In this document: positions 46,901 to 55,400 of the stretch, piece by piece
Numbering within the stretch: position 1 is the stretch's first letter
How the letters are laid out: each line of letters begins with the position of its first letter
Source: Deinococcus roseus
GTDB taxonomy: Bacteria > Deinococcota > Deinococci > Deinococcales > Deinococcaceae
Assembly (NCBI RefSeq): GCF_014646895.1
Contig: NZ_BMOD01000012.1
Coordinates: forward strand, 68,833-132,832
Length of the DNA: 64,000 nt
Direction: 5' to 3'
Translations under genes and position numbers: made by a program
The notes under the pieces: generated by a model
The model's input: the letters and a program-made list of their open reading frames with translations, nothing else
What the model was told of the DNA's origin: nothing
The model's database searches: none

Positions 46901-48319
46901 CCCGAGGTGCTGATGGTCACCGCACAAAATCCGGCAGAAGACACCCTGGCCCACAGTGCCCTGGCTGGACTGGCCCTTGCCGTGAAGTCAGAACACCCCC
47001 ACCTGCCCTGTGTGCACTTTGAACTGGAAGCCCTGCAGCCTGACCTGCTCCCAGACATGCTGCAAGCCGTTCAGATGCTGGCCGGATCAGGTCGCCTGAA
47101 ACATCAGGCAGGGGAGTGGCAACAGGCCACCCTGCAACAACATCCCCTCAAGGCAAACCCCGAAATCCCCTCCATTTCCCCTGAAGGCACGTACCTGATC
47201 ACCGGAGGCCTGGGAGACCTGGGTCTGGAAGTTGCAGGCTGGCTGCAAAAGCAGGGCGCAAAACACCTGCTGCTGGTGGCCCGCCACCCTTCCGAACAGG
47301 CCGAACCCCGCATCCAGCACCTGAAGCAGGCTGGAGCGCAGGTCACAGTGATTTATGCAGATGTGGCCGATGCCAGCGAAATGCGGCAGCTCTTCGGGCA
47401 CATCAAACAGCACCTGCCGCCCTTAAAAGGGGTGATCCATGCTGCAGGCACCACCGACGATGGTTTGCTGCAAAACCTGACCTGGCCCCGCTTTGCAAAA
47501 GTGCTGGAAGCCAAAGTGCAGGGGGCATGGAACCTGCACTGCCTGACCGCCCCACTGCCCCTGGATTTCTTTGTGCTGTTCTCCTCGCTGGCTTCCCTGC
47601 TGGGCCAGCAGGGGCAGGCCAGTTACACAGTGGGGAATGCTTTCCTGGACAGCCTGGCCCACCACCGTCAGGCCCTGGGGCTTCCGGCCCTCAGCATCAA
47701 CTGGGGACCCTGGGCAGACACCGGGATGGCGGCCCGCCGCAAACTGCTGGCGCAGTTTGCCCTCAGGGGCGTGCAGGGCCTGACCACCCCGCAAGCCTTG
47801 CAGGTTTTCGGAAGCGCCCTGCATTCCGGAATGCCCCAGCTGGGACTGGCCAACATCGACTGGGTGCAGTACAGAAAAAACACTGCTGGACGCTTTGATT
47901 CTCTGCTTTCCGGGATGCCTGGAGAGGCCGGGACCACAGAGCCACCCCGGACAGACCCCATGCAGCTTTCCCCTGATGAGGCCAAAAGCCACATCCTGCA
48001 GGAGGTTTTCAGAACCACCACTGGAATTCTGCAACTGAATTCGCGCCAGCAAAACGAACTGCACCCCACTTTTGCCCACATCCCCCTCAGCACCCTGGGG
48101 CTGGATTCCCTGCTGGCCCTGGAATTGCGCAACCGACTGCTGTCCTCCCTGCAGGTCGATGTGCCCCTGCAGCATTTCATGGGCGGCCTGACGGCGGCAG
48201 AAATCAGCGATCTGATTTACAGCCACTGGCTGCTGAAACAACTGGCTGCCCCTGCACCTTCCTCTGAACACACCGCTGAACCCGAGTCTGAAATTGAGGT
48301 GGAAGAATGGACCCTCTGA
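40907..48319 (+). CDS. hybrid FAAL-ACP-KS-AT-DH-KR-ACP polyketide synthase
   Basis: The 2470-residue protein opens with a fatty acyl-AMP ligase (about 1-570: YTSGSTSQPRGVMV, NWLPLSHDMG, SPGYGLAEATLFVS). Next comes ACP1 (GLDSLS, Ser about 625) and KS (about 690-1110; DTACSSS, Cys about 864; both active His present in EAHGTGT and KTHIGHLEAA). AT follows (about 1210-1500; GHSLGEY, and RAFHS, which predicts malonyl-CoA). DH (about 1577-1850) has HRVGEQPVLP and LDACLH, keeping the His and Asp. KR (about 2090-2300) has GGLGDLG, the B-type Asp in AGTTDDG, and SYTVGN. ACP2 is last (GLDSLL, Ser about 2401). No ER or MT is visible. It should load a fatty acid, add one malonyl unit and leave a 2,3-enoyl chain. 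It overlaps the next gene by 13 bases. GCAGGAG precedes the ATG. Confidence 0.93.
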   Translation: MQDMIPATMVPQQWKPLVVQLQQLAQQHPERTAMVFLKDGETAGDPLTYQDLDQRAKHLAAHLQARCLQGHPVLLALPSGTEHVVAFLGSLYAGAIPVAAYPPTGSLHARRLVHIALDCQARGILCQQALRQQDTSGEFQKLLAADLPCELLPMEDLSQPCASSWISPEITPQGLAYLQYTSGSTSQPRGVMVTQHNLTSHFEHLQDLLSLTAEDVFVNWLPLSHDMGIIGAVLQPLFLGATLVLMSPAAFAQRPMRWLEAISRYRGTVSFAPNFAYECCVRKATEKDLQTLDLSSWQVAVNAAESVHASTLQKFQARFASCGFQPAAFSPGYGLAEATLFVSAAARLKPTQLHEGTAANAHPHTLVGCGPTGTLQVELVDPHTRQVCPEGTEGEIWIAGPTVAAGYWQRPEQTAHTFQAHLEGGSGPFLRTGDLGVRQKGQLFISGRIKDVLVIRGCNHHPQDIEQTVTEAHEDLEPGRGAAFSIEEGAEEKLVVVQEIRRSSRKTFDAQQVLKQVQQAVAEQHGLQLHALVLLKPASIPLTSSGKIQRQASKHQHLQGRFDPLFVWSAPQQPVLESSPGPDPVTLQPDLQVLHWLNIWLAEHTGLPAEQLDLHAPFAGLGLDSLSMQSLIGDLSVWLNRRLPATLPYQFPSAHLLAQHLMGGMPVPENLPAPARAPESDTQPTMTASTPSREGVALVGMACRFPGANTPEAFWNLLSTGQDAIREVPLSRWEAAQHHQSGPLAPGKMNTRWGGFLDGVDEFDAQFFGISPLEAQSMDPQQRLLLQTTWHALENAGLDPDALSGSNTGVFVGVSSHDYHDLLRSHGAALGAHAGTGNNLSLTANRISYTLNLQGPSWAVDTACSSSLVALHQARENLLAGHCDLALVGGVNLILSPDTTIVFSQAGMMAPDGRCKTFDARADGYVRSEGCGVVVLKRHSDAIRDGDNILALIAGSAVNQDGRSNGLTAPNGLAQQQVMHQALAAAGKSPSEISFVEAHGTGTRLGDPIEVGSIQAVYGRPAAGPLWMGSAKTHIGHLEAAAGLAGLIKVVLCMKHRQIPASLHFQQLNPQISLNGTRCDIPRTLQPWNSNTMRVAAVSAFSFGGTNAHVIVQEPEPRSEPWQMLVFSARREWSLQQLAHSHLQCLQHPLQEGQSFAGLCLSASGQRAHHAHRMAVLARSAPEAAHVLQDWQEGETPQNVLVGHAPQAPRVAMLFTGQGAQHVGMGLELHQSSKVFRDVLDRCDWWLQQHQGWSLLTVLRGNDPELDLQQTQYAQPALFALEYALACMWQKAGVRPEVLMGHSLGEYVAACIAGVFSWQDGLKLVAARGYLMQHSTPEGGMMALHAPADLVVRVLKVAGKQSLPDISIAAHNSPEELVLSGTTEAVARMIHHFEGQGAKATLLKVNRAFHSPLMSSMLEAFERCAREVQYHAPQLPVVSNLTGKLAGPELATPEYWVQHVLSRVEFAAGLQTLKQLGCTAFIEAGPHSVLTALGQPQVQGRWCASLKRGIPEDQQFLRSLGEHYVAGGTINWQEWSRDHLQDRSTQPHHSLPAYPFVPDRHWFTPQQPAAVVQTASDQHPLLGKPLRVAGSSQQHHENHLSETSPWFIAQHRVGEQPVLPATAAIEWALAALQATQPGQPWTLQNLVFQRMLAFHSAEPVPVQMVLEPHSQGFQLKGYSLKQHNWMEHFTLQGLPAAEAQPEMLHPQALQKNPVRPGAELYAHLQNLELDHGPAFQGVKQFWVQDHQLLAEIVVPAALQDAQKYQMHPVVLDACLHPMLHFVPAARGAVVPVAMKQVTFWQALPTRIWCHVLWHGKQPSGCFLADLTLYSTQGEALAQLQGVECRRLGQEPEAAKPVSLPVPAESIGYFTGWKPLGSVAEQAPVPASDGHWLVFSPQAEQAEAWKQAFTEAGHPALAVSCGPRFEGPENATLRIVPASEDSFAKLFLHLKDTGKTLRGVVLLPGQMQAGQTVPEAHLALTCPGFLLLQHLLNTHPDQKPEVLMVTAQNPAEDTLAHSALAGLALAVKSEHPHLPCVHFELEALQPDLLPDMLQAVQMLAGSGRLKHQAGEWQQATLQQHPLKANPEIPSISPEGTYLITGGLGDLGLEVAGWLQKQGAKHLLLVARHPSEQAEPRIQHLKQAGAQVTVIYADVADASEMRQLFGHIKQHLPPLKGVIHAAGTTDDGLLQNLTWPRFAKVLEAKVQGAWNLHCLTAPLPLDFFVLFSSLASLLGQQGQASYTVGNAFLDSLAHHRQALGLPALSINWGPWADTGMAARRKLLAQFALRGVQGLTTPQALQVFGSALHSGMPQLGLANIDWVQYRKNTAGRFDSLLSGMPGEAGTTEPPRTDPMQLSPDEAKSHILQEVFRTTTGILQLNSRQQNELHPTFAHIPLSTLGLDSLLALELRNRLLSSLQVDVPLQHFMGGLTAAEISDLIYSHWLLKQLAAPAPSSEHTAEPESEIEVEEWTL
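45508..45523 (+). promoter_or_regulatory. CACGTG palindrome inside the synthase gene
   Basis: GGTCACGTGACC (45510-45521) is a perfect 12-base palindrome sharing ATGGTCACGTG with the upstream copy at 40827. It may be a chance coding match or a downstream site. Confidence 0.3.
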
Positions 48320-51300
48320 ACGCCCTGCTGACCGAACTTTCCCGCCTGGGGGTGCACCTGGAGGTGCGCCCTGGACCACAACTGGCGGTCAGTGCCCACA
48401 AAGGCCGACTTTCCCAGGATCTGCTGGACCGCCTGCAGCAGCACAAAGCAGAGCTGCTGGCCCACCTGTCCCACAGGGCCAGCCCTGCAAAACCCCTGGA
48501 AGCCATTGTCCCGGATGTGCAAAACCGCCACCTCCCGTTTCCGCTGGGAGACCTGCAAACCGCTTTCCTGATGGGAGACAGCGAGGGCTTTGAGTTGCAT
48601 GTGCGGCCCCATTACTTTCTGGAACTCGAATTTGTGGACCTGGATGTGGAACGTTACGAACAGGCCCTCAATGCTGCCCTGTACCGCCAGCGTTTCAATT
48701 TGCTGCACGTCACCCCGGATGTGCAGCTGCAGATTCTTCCCGAATTCGTGCCGCTGCACATTGCCGTGCAGGATCTGAGGGGGCTGCCTGACAGCGAAGT
48801 CCAGCAGCGCCTGCAGTGCACCCGGCAGGAACTGTCCAGAAAAACCCTGCCGCTGGACCACTGGCCCTGGCTGGATTGCCGCATCAGCCTGTACGGTGAA
48901 AACCAGGCCAGACTGCACTGGAACAACAACAACTTTTTCAGCGATGGGTACGGCACCTTTAAACTGCTCTCCGACACCCGCCGCCTGTATGATGACCTGT
49001 CGCTGGTTTTGCCGGAATTGACCCTGAGTTACCGCGATTGCGTGCTGGCCCTGGAGAACCTGGAAGCCGCAGAGCAAGGACAGGCTGCCCGCAAATACTG
49101 GCTGGACCGCCTGCCGGATTTGCCCGGACCGCCGCCCATCCCGCTCAGAACGGGTTTCCAGCCCAGACAGCGTTCGCACCTGGAGCGCCGGGAACGGGTG
49201 CTGCCTGCCAGGGTGTGGTCGGCCTTCAAAGCGCAGGCCAGACAGCAACGCCTGACCCCCACCAGTGCTCTGTTTGCCGTGTACGCCGAGGTGGTGGCCT
49301 GCTGGAGCGGCGAGCGGCACTTCCTGCTCAACAACATGATGACCCACCGCCTGCCCCTGCACCCGGAAATGAAAGAGGTCCTGGGCAACTTTGCCTCGCT
49401 GTACCCCCTGGAGGTGGACTGGCGGGGCAACCACCCCTTTGCTGCCCGTGCCCGTAAATTGCAGGTGCAGCTCACCAGTGACATGCAGCACACCAGTTTC
49501 AGTGGCGTGAAGGTGCTGCAGCACCTCAACCAGCAGCAGAAAACCCCCGGCAAGGCCCCCTGTCCTTTCGTGGTGGGCAGTGGCCTGTTCATGGATCCCC
49601 TGCCAGAGCCGTATTTTGGTTGCCTGGAAACCCCGCAGGTGCTGCTGGACCACCAGTTCTGGGAACTGCAGGATGGTCGCCTGTGGGTGATGTGGGATGT
49701 GGTGGAAAAAGCCTTCCCGGAGGGCCTGCTGGACGACATGTGGGAAGCCTACCTGGGTTTGCTGACCCGACTGGCCGAAAACCCGGAGTTCTGGCAGCAC
49801 TCCAGTTTCGATCTGCTGCCCGAATCGCAACGCCAGCAGCGCACGCAGCTCAACCAGACGCGCCGCCCGACCCCCCGTGGTCTGCTGCAGGACCAGCTGG
49901 CACAGGGAGCACAGCGCTTCCCTGAGCGTCTGGCAGTGGTCACCTCGCAGAAAACCCTGACTTACGCAGGGCTGCACCGCCAGAGCAACCAGCTGGGCCA
50001 CGCCCTCTTGCAGGCCGGGGTGCGGCCCGGAGACCGGGTGGCGGTGCTGCTGCCCAAAGGCTGGGAGCAGGTGGTGGCGGTGCATGGCATTTTGCGGGCC
50101 GGAGCGGCCTACGTGCCCATGGACCCTGCATGGCCCGCCTCACGCATTGAGGGGTTGCTGCACAACACTGCGGCGTCCTGTGTGGTGACCCTGCAAGACC
50201 TGCAAAACGCGCTGCCTGCGGGCCTGCCGGGGGTGTGCCTGGATGACCCGGCCCTGCAACACCTGCCAGAAACCGCCCCCACGCGGGTTCCACAGGCCTC
50301 AAATCTGGCTTACATCCTGTTCACCTCGGGATCCACCGGTTCTCCCAAAGGGGTGATGGTGGACCACCGTGGCGCACTGAACACCATCCTGGACATCAAT
50401 GAACGCTTTGGAATTGCTGAGGGGGATGTGGTGCTGGGGGTTTCCGCCCTGCACTTTGACCTCTCGGTGTGGGACATTTTTGGCACCCTGGCTGCCGGGG
50501 CCACCCTGGTTTTGCCCGATGCCAGCACCTTATTTAACCCTGCCCACTGGCTGGAGTTGCTGCGCACCCACACAGTGACGGTGTGGAACTCGGTGCCTGC
50601 CCTGCTGCAACTGCTGCTGGACGCTGCAAAAACCGCTGGCGTGGCCTTGCCTTCCCTGAAAACCGTGCTGCTGAGTGGCGACTGGATTCCTGTCACGCTG
50701 CCCCCGCAGGTTCAGCAGGTGGCCCCCCATGCCCACATGGTCAGCCTGGGAGGAGCCACCGAAGCCTCCATCTGGTCGATTTTTCACCCCATCGAAACCC
50801 TGGCAGAAGGACAGACCAGCATCCCTTACGGCAAACCCCTCTCCAACCAGAGCTGGCATGTGCTGGATGAACAGGGACGGCCTGCACCCAACTGGGTGCC
50901 CGGTCAGCTGCACATCGGCGGCATGGGGCTGGCGCTGGGATACTGGCAGGATGCGCAGCGCACCAGTGCTGCGTTTGTCCACCACCCTGACCTCAAAGAG
51001 CGCCTGTACCGCACCGGCGACCTGGGACGTTGTCTGCCCGATGGCAGCATCGAATTTCTGGGCCGCCTGGATTCCCAGGTCAAGTTGCAAGGCCTGCGCA
51101 TCGAACTGGGCGAAATCGAGCATGCACTGCTGTCCCACGAAAAGGTGCATCAGGCGGCAGTGCTGCTGCAAGAAGGCAAGGCGGGCAGGCACCTGCTGGC
51201 CTGTGTGGTGCCCCAGCAGGATGAAACCCCACCGGACCGCGAAAGCCTGCTGCAACACCTGCGGTCCCTGCTGCCCGCCCAGATGGTTCCTGCAGGTGTG

Positions 51301-52479
51301 GTGCTGCTGGAGCAGCTTCCCCTCACCCCAAACGGCAAACTGGACCGCAAAGCCCTCTCCCAGAGGGAACCCACTCAGCCCTCAGAACAGCAGGACCCCA
51401 CCCCACCCCGCACCCCCACCGAAAAAGCCCTGCTGCAGATCTGGCAGGAGGTGCTGGAGGTGCCAGTGCAGTCCATCCACCAGGACTTCTTTGCACTGGG
51501 AGGGCAATCTTTCGGGGCCGTGAAGGTGATGACCCGCATCGAGCAGCAGTTTGGGAAACGCCTGCCGCTGGGGGTGCTGCTGGAAAGCCGCACCCTGGCC
51601 CGACTGGCCTTGCACCTCACCGAAACCGCCCCGGAATCCTCTTTGAGGGTGAAATTGAACGCTGAAACCCAGGGCACCCCCCTGTTTCTGGTGCACCCGG
51701 CAGGCGGTCAGGTGCTGTGCTATCAGGGGCTGGCAGAGCGATTGGAACGCCCGGTTTACGGCATCCAGGCAGCAGGTTTGCAGGGACAGACCCCGCTGAA
51801 CCAGCTGGACCAGATGGCGCACCGCTACCTGCAGGAGGTGCGGGAAGTGCAGCCGCACGGTCCTTACCTGCTGGGAGGCTGGTCTTCGGGGGCAGTGATC
51901 GCCTTCGAGATGGCAAGGCAACTGGAACAGCTGGGGGAAAAAGTGCTGCAGGTGATCAGCCTGGACGGTCCTGCTCCGCTGCAACACGACCCCATCGAGG
52001 ACCGCAGCTTGCCGCTGTGGTTCCTGGAAGACCTGGGCATCGGCATGCAACCTGATGTGATCTGGCCCCAGGAGCTTCCTGCTGGCCCCCTGCACCAGCA
52101 ACTTGCCTGTGCCCTGCACATGTTGCAGGAACGCCAGGGCCTGACGGTGGACCTGGATGTCCAGAACCTGATGCAGATCTTCGGGATTTTCCGGGGGGTG
52201 CTGGAAGCCACCAGGTGTTACCGCCCCACCGCCATCCAGGCCGATCTGCTGGTGTTCCGGGCCACCTCTGGCATGGTCAGTGAATTCAGGGACCATCCGG
52301 CAGGAAACCGGATGGAGTGGGGCTGGTCCGGCCTCACCCACGGAAAAGTGCGCTGCCAGTGGGTGAAAGGCACCCACCACACCCTGCTGCACCCCGAACA
52401 CCTGCCTGTGCTGGCCCTGCTGCTGAAACACCACCTGAACCCCGAACACCCCGCATCCCTGGTTGGACCAGGGCACTGA
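48307..52479 (+). CDS. NRPS: TubC-type docking, Cy-like, A (Cys-like), PCP, TE
   Basis: The 1390-residue protein begins with a TubC-type docking domain (LLTELSRLGVHLEVR, about 1-55) that can receive the chain from the PKS. A condensation domain of the cyclization family follows (about 75-500). Its key motif reads NNFFSDGYG where DxxxxDxxS is expected, so the first Asp is Asn and the Ser is Gly. The adenylation domain (about 510-1010) gives specificity residues I read as D-L-W-N-L-S-L-I-W, one change from the cysteine code. A carrier (GGQSFGA, Ser about 1068) and a thioesterase (GGWSSGA, Ser about 1196; late GTHHTLL) close the protein. The TE could release the product as an acid or lactone. 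Confidence 0.9.
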   Translation: MDPLNALLTELSRLGVHLEVRPGPQLAVSAHKGRLSQDLLDRLQQHKAELLAHLSHRASPAKPLEAIVPDVQNRHLPFPLGDLQTAFLMGDSEGFELHVRPHYFLELEFVDLDVERYEQALNAALYRQRFNLLHVTPDVQLQILPEFVPLHIAVQDLRGLPDSEVQQRLQCTRQELSRKTLPLDHWPWLDCRISLYGENQARLHWNNNNFFSDGYGTFKLLSDTRRLYDDLSLVLPELTLSYRDCVLALENLEAAEQGQAARKYWLDRLPDLPGPPPIPLRTGFQPRQRSHLERRERVLPARVWSAFKAQARQQRLTPTSALFAVYAEVVACWSGERHFLLNNMMTHRLPLHPEMKEVLGNFASLYPLEVDWRGNHPFAARARKLQVQLTSDMQHTSFSGVKVLQHLNQQQKTPGKAPCPFVVGSGLFMDPLPEPYFGCLETPQVLLDHQFWELQDGRLWVMWDVVEKAFPEGLLDDMWEAYLGLLTRLAENPEFWQHSSFDLLPESQRQQRTQLNQTRRPTPRGLLQDQLAQGAQRFPERLAVVTSQKTLTYAGLHRQSNQLGHALLQAGVRPGDRVAVLLPKGWEQVVAVHGILRAGAAYVPMDPAWPASRIEGLLHNTAASCVVTLQDLQNALPAGLPGVCLDDPALQHLPETAPTRVPQASNLAYILFTSGSTGSPKGVMVDHRGALNTILDINERFGIAEGDVVLGVSALHFDLSVWDIFGTLAAGATLVLPDASTLFNPAHWLELLRTHTVTVWNSVPALLQLLLDAAKTAGVALPSLKTVLLSGDWIPVTLPPQVQQVAPHAHMVSLGGATEASIWSIFHPIETLAEGQTSIPYGKPLSNQSWHVLDEQGRPAPNWVPGQLHIGGMGLALGYWQDAQRTSAAFVHHPDLKERLYRTGDLGRCLPDGSIEFLGRLDSQVKLQGLRIELGEIEHALLSHEKVHQAAVLLQEGKAGRHLLACVVPQQDETPPDRESLLQHLRSLLPAQMVPAGVVLLEQLPLTPNGKLDRKALSQREPTQPSEQQDPTPPRTPTEKALLQIWQEVLEVPVQSIHQDFFALGGQSFGAVKVMTRIEQQFGKRLPLGVLLESRTLARLALHLTETAPESSLRVKLNAETQGTPLFLVHPAGGQVLCYQGLAERLERPVYGIQAAGLQGQTPLNQLDQMAHRYLQEVREVQPHGPYLLGGWSSGAVIAFEMARQLEQLGEKVLQVISLDGPAPLQHDPIEDRSLPLWFLEDLGIGMQPDVIWPQELPAGPLHQQLACALHMLQERQGLTVDLDVQNLMQIFGIFRGVLEATRCYRPTAIQADLLVFRATSGMVSEFRDHPAGNRMEWGWSGLTHGKVRCQWVKGTHHTLLHPEHLPVLALLLKHHLNPEHPASLVGPGH

Positions 52480-52493
52480 AGGAGCACCCACCC

Positions 52494-55400
52494 ATGGAAC
52501 ACTTGCTGGCAGACCTGAAAAAACGGGGCATCCGGCTTTCCCTGCAGGGAGACCGCCTGGACATCCAGGCCCCCAGGGGAGCCCTGTCCCAGGAATTGCG
52601 CACAGAACTTCTGAAACACCGTGAGAAACTGCTGGCATTGCTGCGTACAGCACGCAACACCCCTGCCCTGGATGTCCAGGCTCTGGTTTCCCGTCCTGCA
52701 GAGCGTTTTCAGCCCTTTCCGCTGACCGACCTGCAACACGCCTACTGGCTGGGTCGCGCCGAAGGCCTGGAAGGCAACACCGCCACCCACTTTTACCTGG
52801 AGCTGGACTGCCAGAACCTGGATGTGGCAAGGCTGCAAACCGCCCTCCGTCAGCTGATCCAGCACCACGACATGTTGCGTGCGGTGGTGGATCCTTCCGG
52901 GATGCAGCGGGTGCTGCCCGAAGTGGAGCCATACCAGATTCTGGTGCAGGACTTTTCTGGATTTCCTACAGACGAAGCAGAACAGCGCGTCCTGCAGATG
53001 CGTGAAGCCCTGTCCCACCGTGTATGCGACCCTGCCGTGTGGCCGCTCTTTGAGGTGCAGGTCACCCACCTGCCCGCAGGCCATGACAGGTTGCACTTCA
53101 GCATGGACATGCTGTTCTTCGATCTGGGCAGTTTGCTGCTGTTCTTCGAGCAATGGAAGGAGCTGTACCAGCAGCCCCATGTGCACGCATCCCTGCTGCC
53201 TGAAACCCCTGGCCCTGGCTTTCGGGACTGGGTGGAGCAGGGCAGAGGAGTACAGCCACAATCCCGGACGTACTGGACCGAGCGCCTGGACAGCCTGCCT
53301 GCCGCTCCGGGTCTGCCGCTGCGTCTGGACCCTCAGGCCCGCAAGGCTCCCCGTTTTGCCAGAAGGCAGTTCCGCCTGCCCCAGGAAAGCTGGGAGATTC
53401 TCAAGGCCAGAGCCCTGCAACATGGCCTGACCCCCTCGGGTTTTCTGCTGGCTGTGTATGCGGAGGTGCTGTCCCGCTGGAGCCACACTGCCCATTTCAC
53501 CCTGAATGTGACCCTGGTCAGCCAGCGTCCTGCAACGCTGGAAGGGGTGGCGGGAAATTTCACCTCGGTGGTGCTGCATGAAGTGGATCACCAGAATCCT
53601 CAATTGCGCTTTGTGGATTTTGCCCGTCAGGTGCAACAGCAATTGCTCAGTGACTTGCAGCACGCAGATTTCAGCGGGGTGGCGGTGCTGCGTGAATGGA
53701 GCAAGCAGCGGGGCACCACCCTGCAGGCCGCCATGCCGGTGGTGTTCACCAGTGGTCTGGGCAAAAAGGGCAGGGATGCGGGTTGCCTGGAAGGGCTGGG
53801 CCGTCAGGTGTTCGGCATCACCCAGACCGCGCAGGTGTGGCTGGACCAGCAGGTGATGGAAGTGCACGGGGATTTGCTGTGCATCTGGGATGCTGCCGAG
53901 AAGGTCTTTGAACCTGGCGTGCTGGATGAGATGTTTCGGGCCCAGCACACCCTGCTGCTGCAACTGCTGCAAGATGAAACGCTGTGGGACATCCCCGATC
54001 CACTGACCCTGCCTGCCCCGCAGGACAACACCCCCGCATTTTCCGTGCCCCTGCCAGAAAGCCCCCTGCATGCGGATTTCGTGCGGCAGGCTCTGGAGCA
54101 CCCTGAGCGGGTGGCCCTGATTTCCGGTCTGCGCACCCTGACCTACGGGGAACTGCTGGCGGCGGCTGTTTTTGTGGCCGACCAGTTGCAGGATGTGCCT
54201 GCTGGTGAGCCCGTGGCTGTTCTGATGCACAGGGGCTGGGAGCAGGTGGTGGCGGTTCTGGGGGTGCTGCAGGCGGGCGGAGCCTACCTGCCCATCGAGG
54301 CCAGTTTGCCCCTCAAAAGGCAGCGTGAGCTGCTTCAGATCAGCCAGACCCGCCATGTGCTGACCCAGCCCTCCATAGAGCATGAAGTGCCAGCAGGTCC
54401 CTGGAAAACCCTTGCCGTGCAGGCTGGACAGCAATCCACCCTGGCAGAGCGCCACCAGAAAACCCTGCACCTTCCGCTGGACCAGCTCGCCTACATCATC
54501 TTCACCTCGGGAACCACTGGCGTGCCCAAAGGGGTGATGGTTGATCACCGGGGGGCCAGCAACACCATCCAGAGCATCAACCAGATGTTTCAGGTGGGAC
54601 CAGAAGACCGCATCCTGATGGTGTCCTCGCTGGCGTTTGACCTCTCGGTGTATGACCTTTTTGGACTGCTGGGTGCCGGAGGAGCCGTGGTGCTGCCCGA
54701 CGCAGACCGTCACCAGGATCCCATGCACTGGCAGGATTTGCTGCAGAAGCATCAGGTGACCCTGTGGAACTCTGCCCCCCAGTTGATGCAGATGCTCACC
54801 AGCACACCCCACACAGCACAACTTTCCCGTTTGCGCACCGTGCTGCTCAGTGGGGATTTCATTCCGCTGGATTTGCCGGACCGCATCAGAGCACAACACC
54901 CACAGGCCCAGGTGGTCAGCCTTGGGGGGGCCACTGAAGCTTCCATCTGGTCGATCTTTCACCCCATTGGGCAGGTGGATCCCACCTGGAGCAGCATCCC
55001 TTACGGCAAGGCATTGCCCAACCAGAGCATGCAGGTGCTGGATGCCTGGCTCAGACCCTGCCCTGAACTGGTGCAGGGACAGATTTTCATTGGAGGCATC
55101 GGTCTGGCAAAAGGGTACTGGCAGGACGAAGAAAAAACCGCTGCCCGCTTCATTCATCACCCCCGAACTGGAGAACGGCTGTATGACACCGGAGACCTGG
55201 GCCACCTGGACCGGGAGGGACGCATCCGCATTGCAGGCCGGGCCGACCAGCAAATCAAACTGCGCGGCCACCGCATCGAACCTGCAGAAATTGAAGCTGT
55301 GCTGCAGCAACATCCGGCTGTGAGGCAGGCCCAGGTGGTGCTGCAAAAAGGACCTTCAGAGGGGCGGCAACTGGTGGCTTTCATTGAAACCTCTGCCACG

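Noticed and set aside
46470..47180. Enoyl reductase or methyltransferase domain between DH and KR of the synthase
   Set aside because: No NADPH-binding GGVG-type ER motif or SAM motif is visible; the region fits the structural half of the KR domain.
52218..55346. 1042-codon open frame on the minus strand opposite the NRPS genes
   Set aside because: It mirrors the codon pattern of the NRPS on the other strand and carries no motif or start signal.
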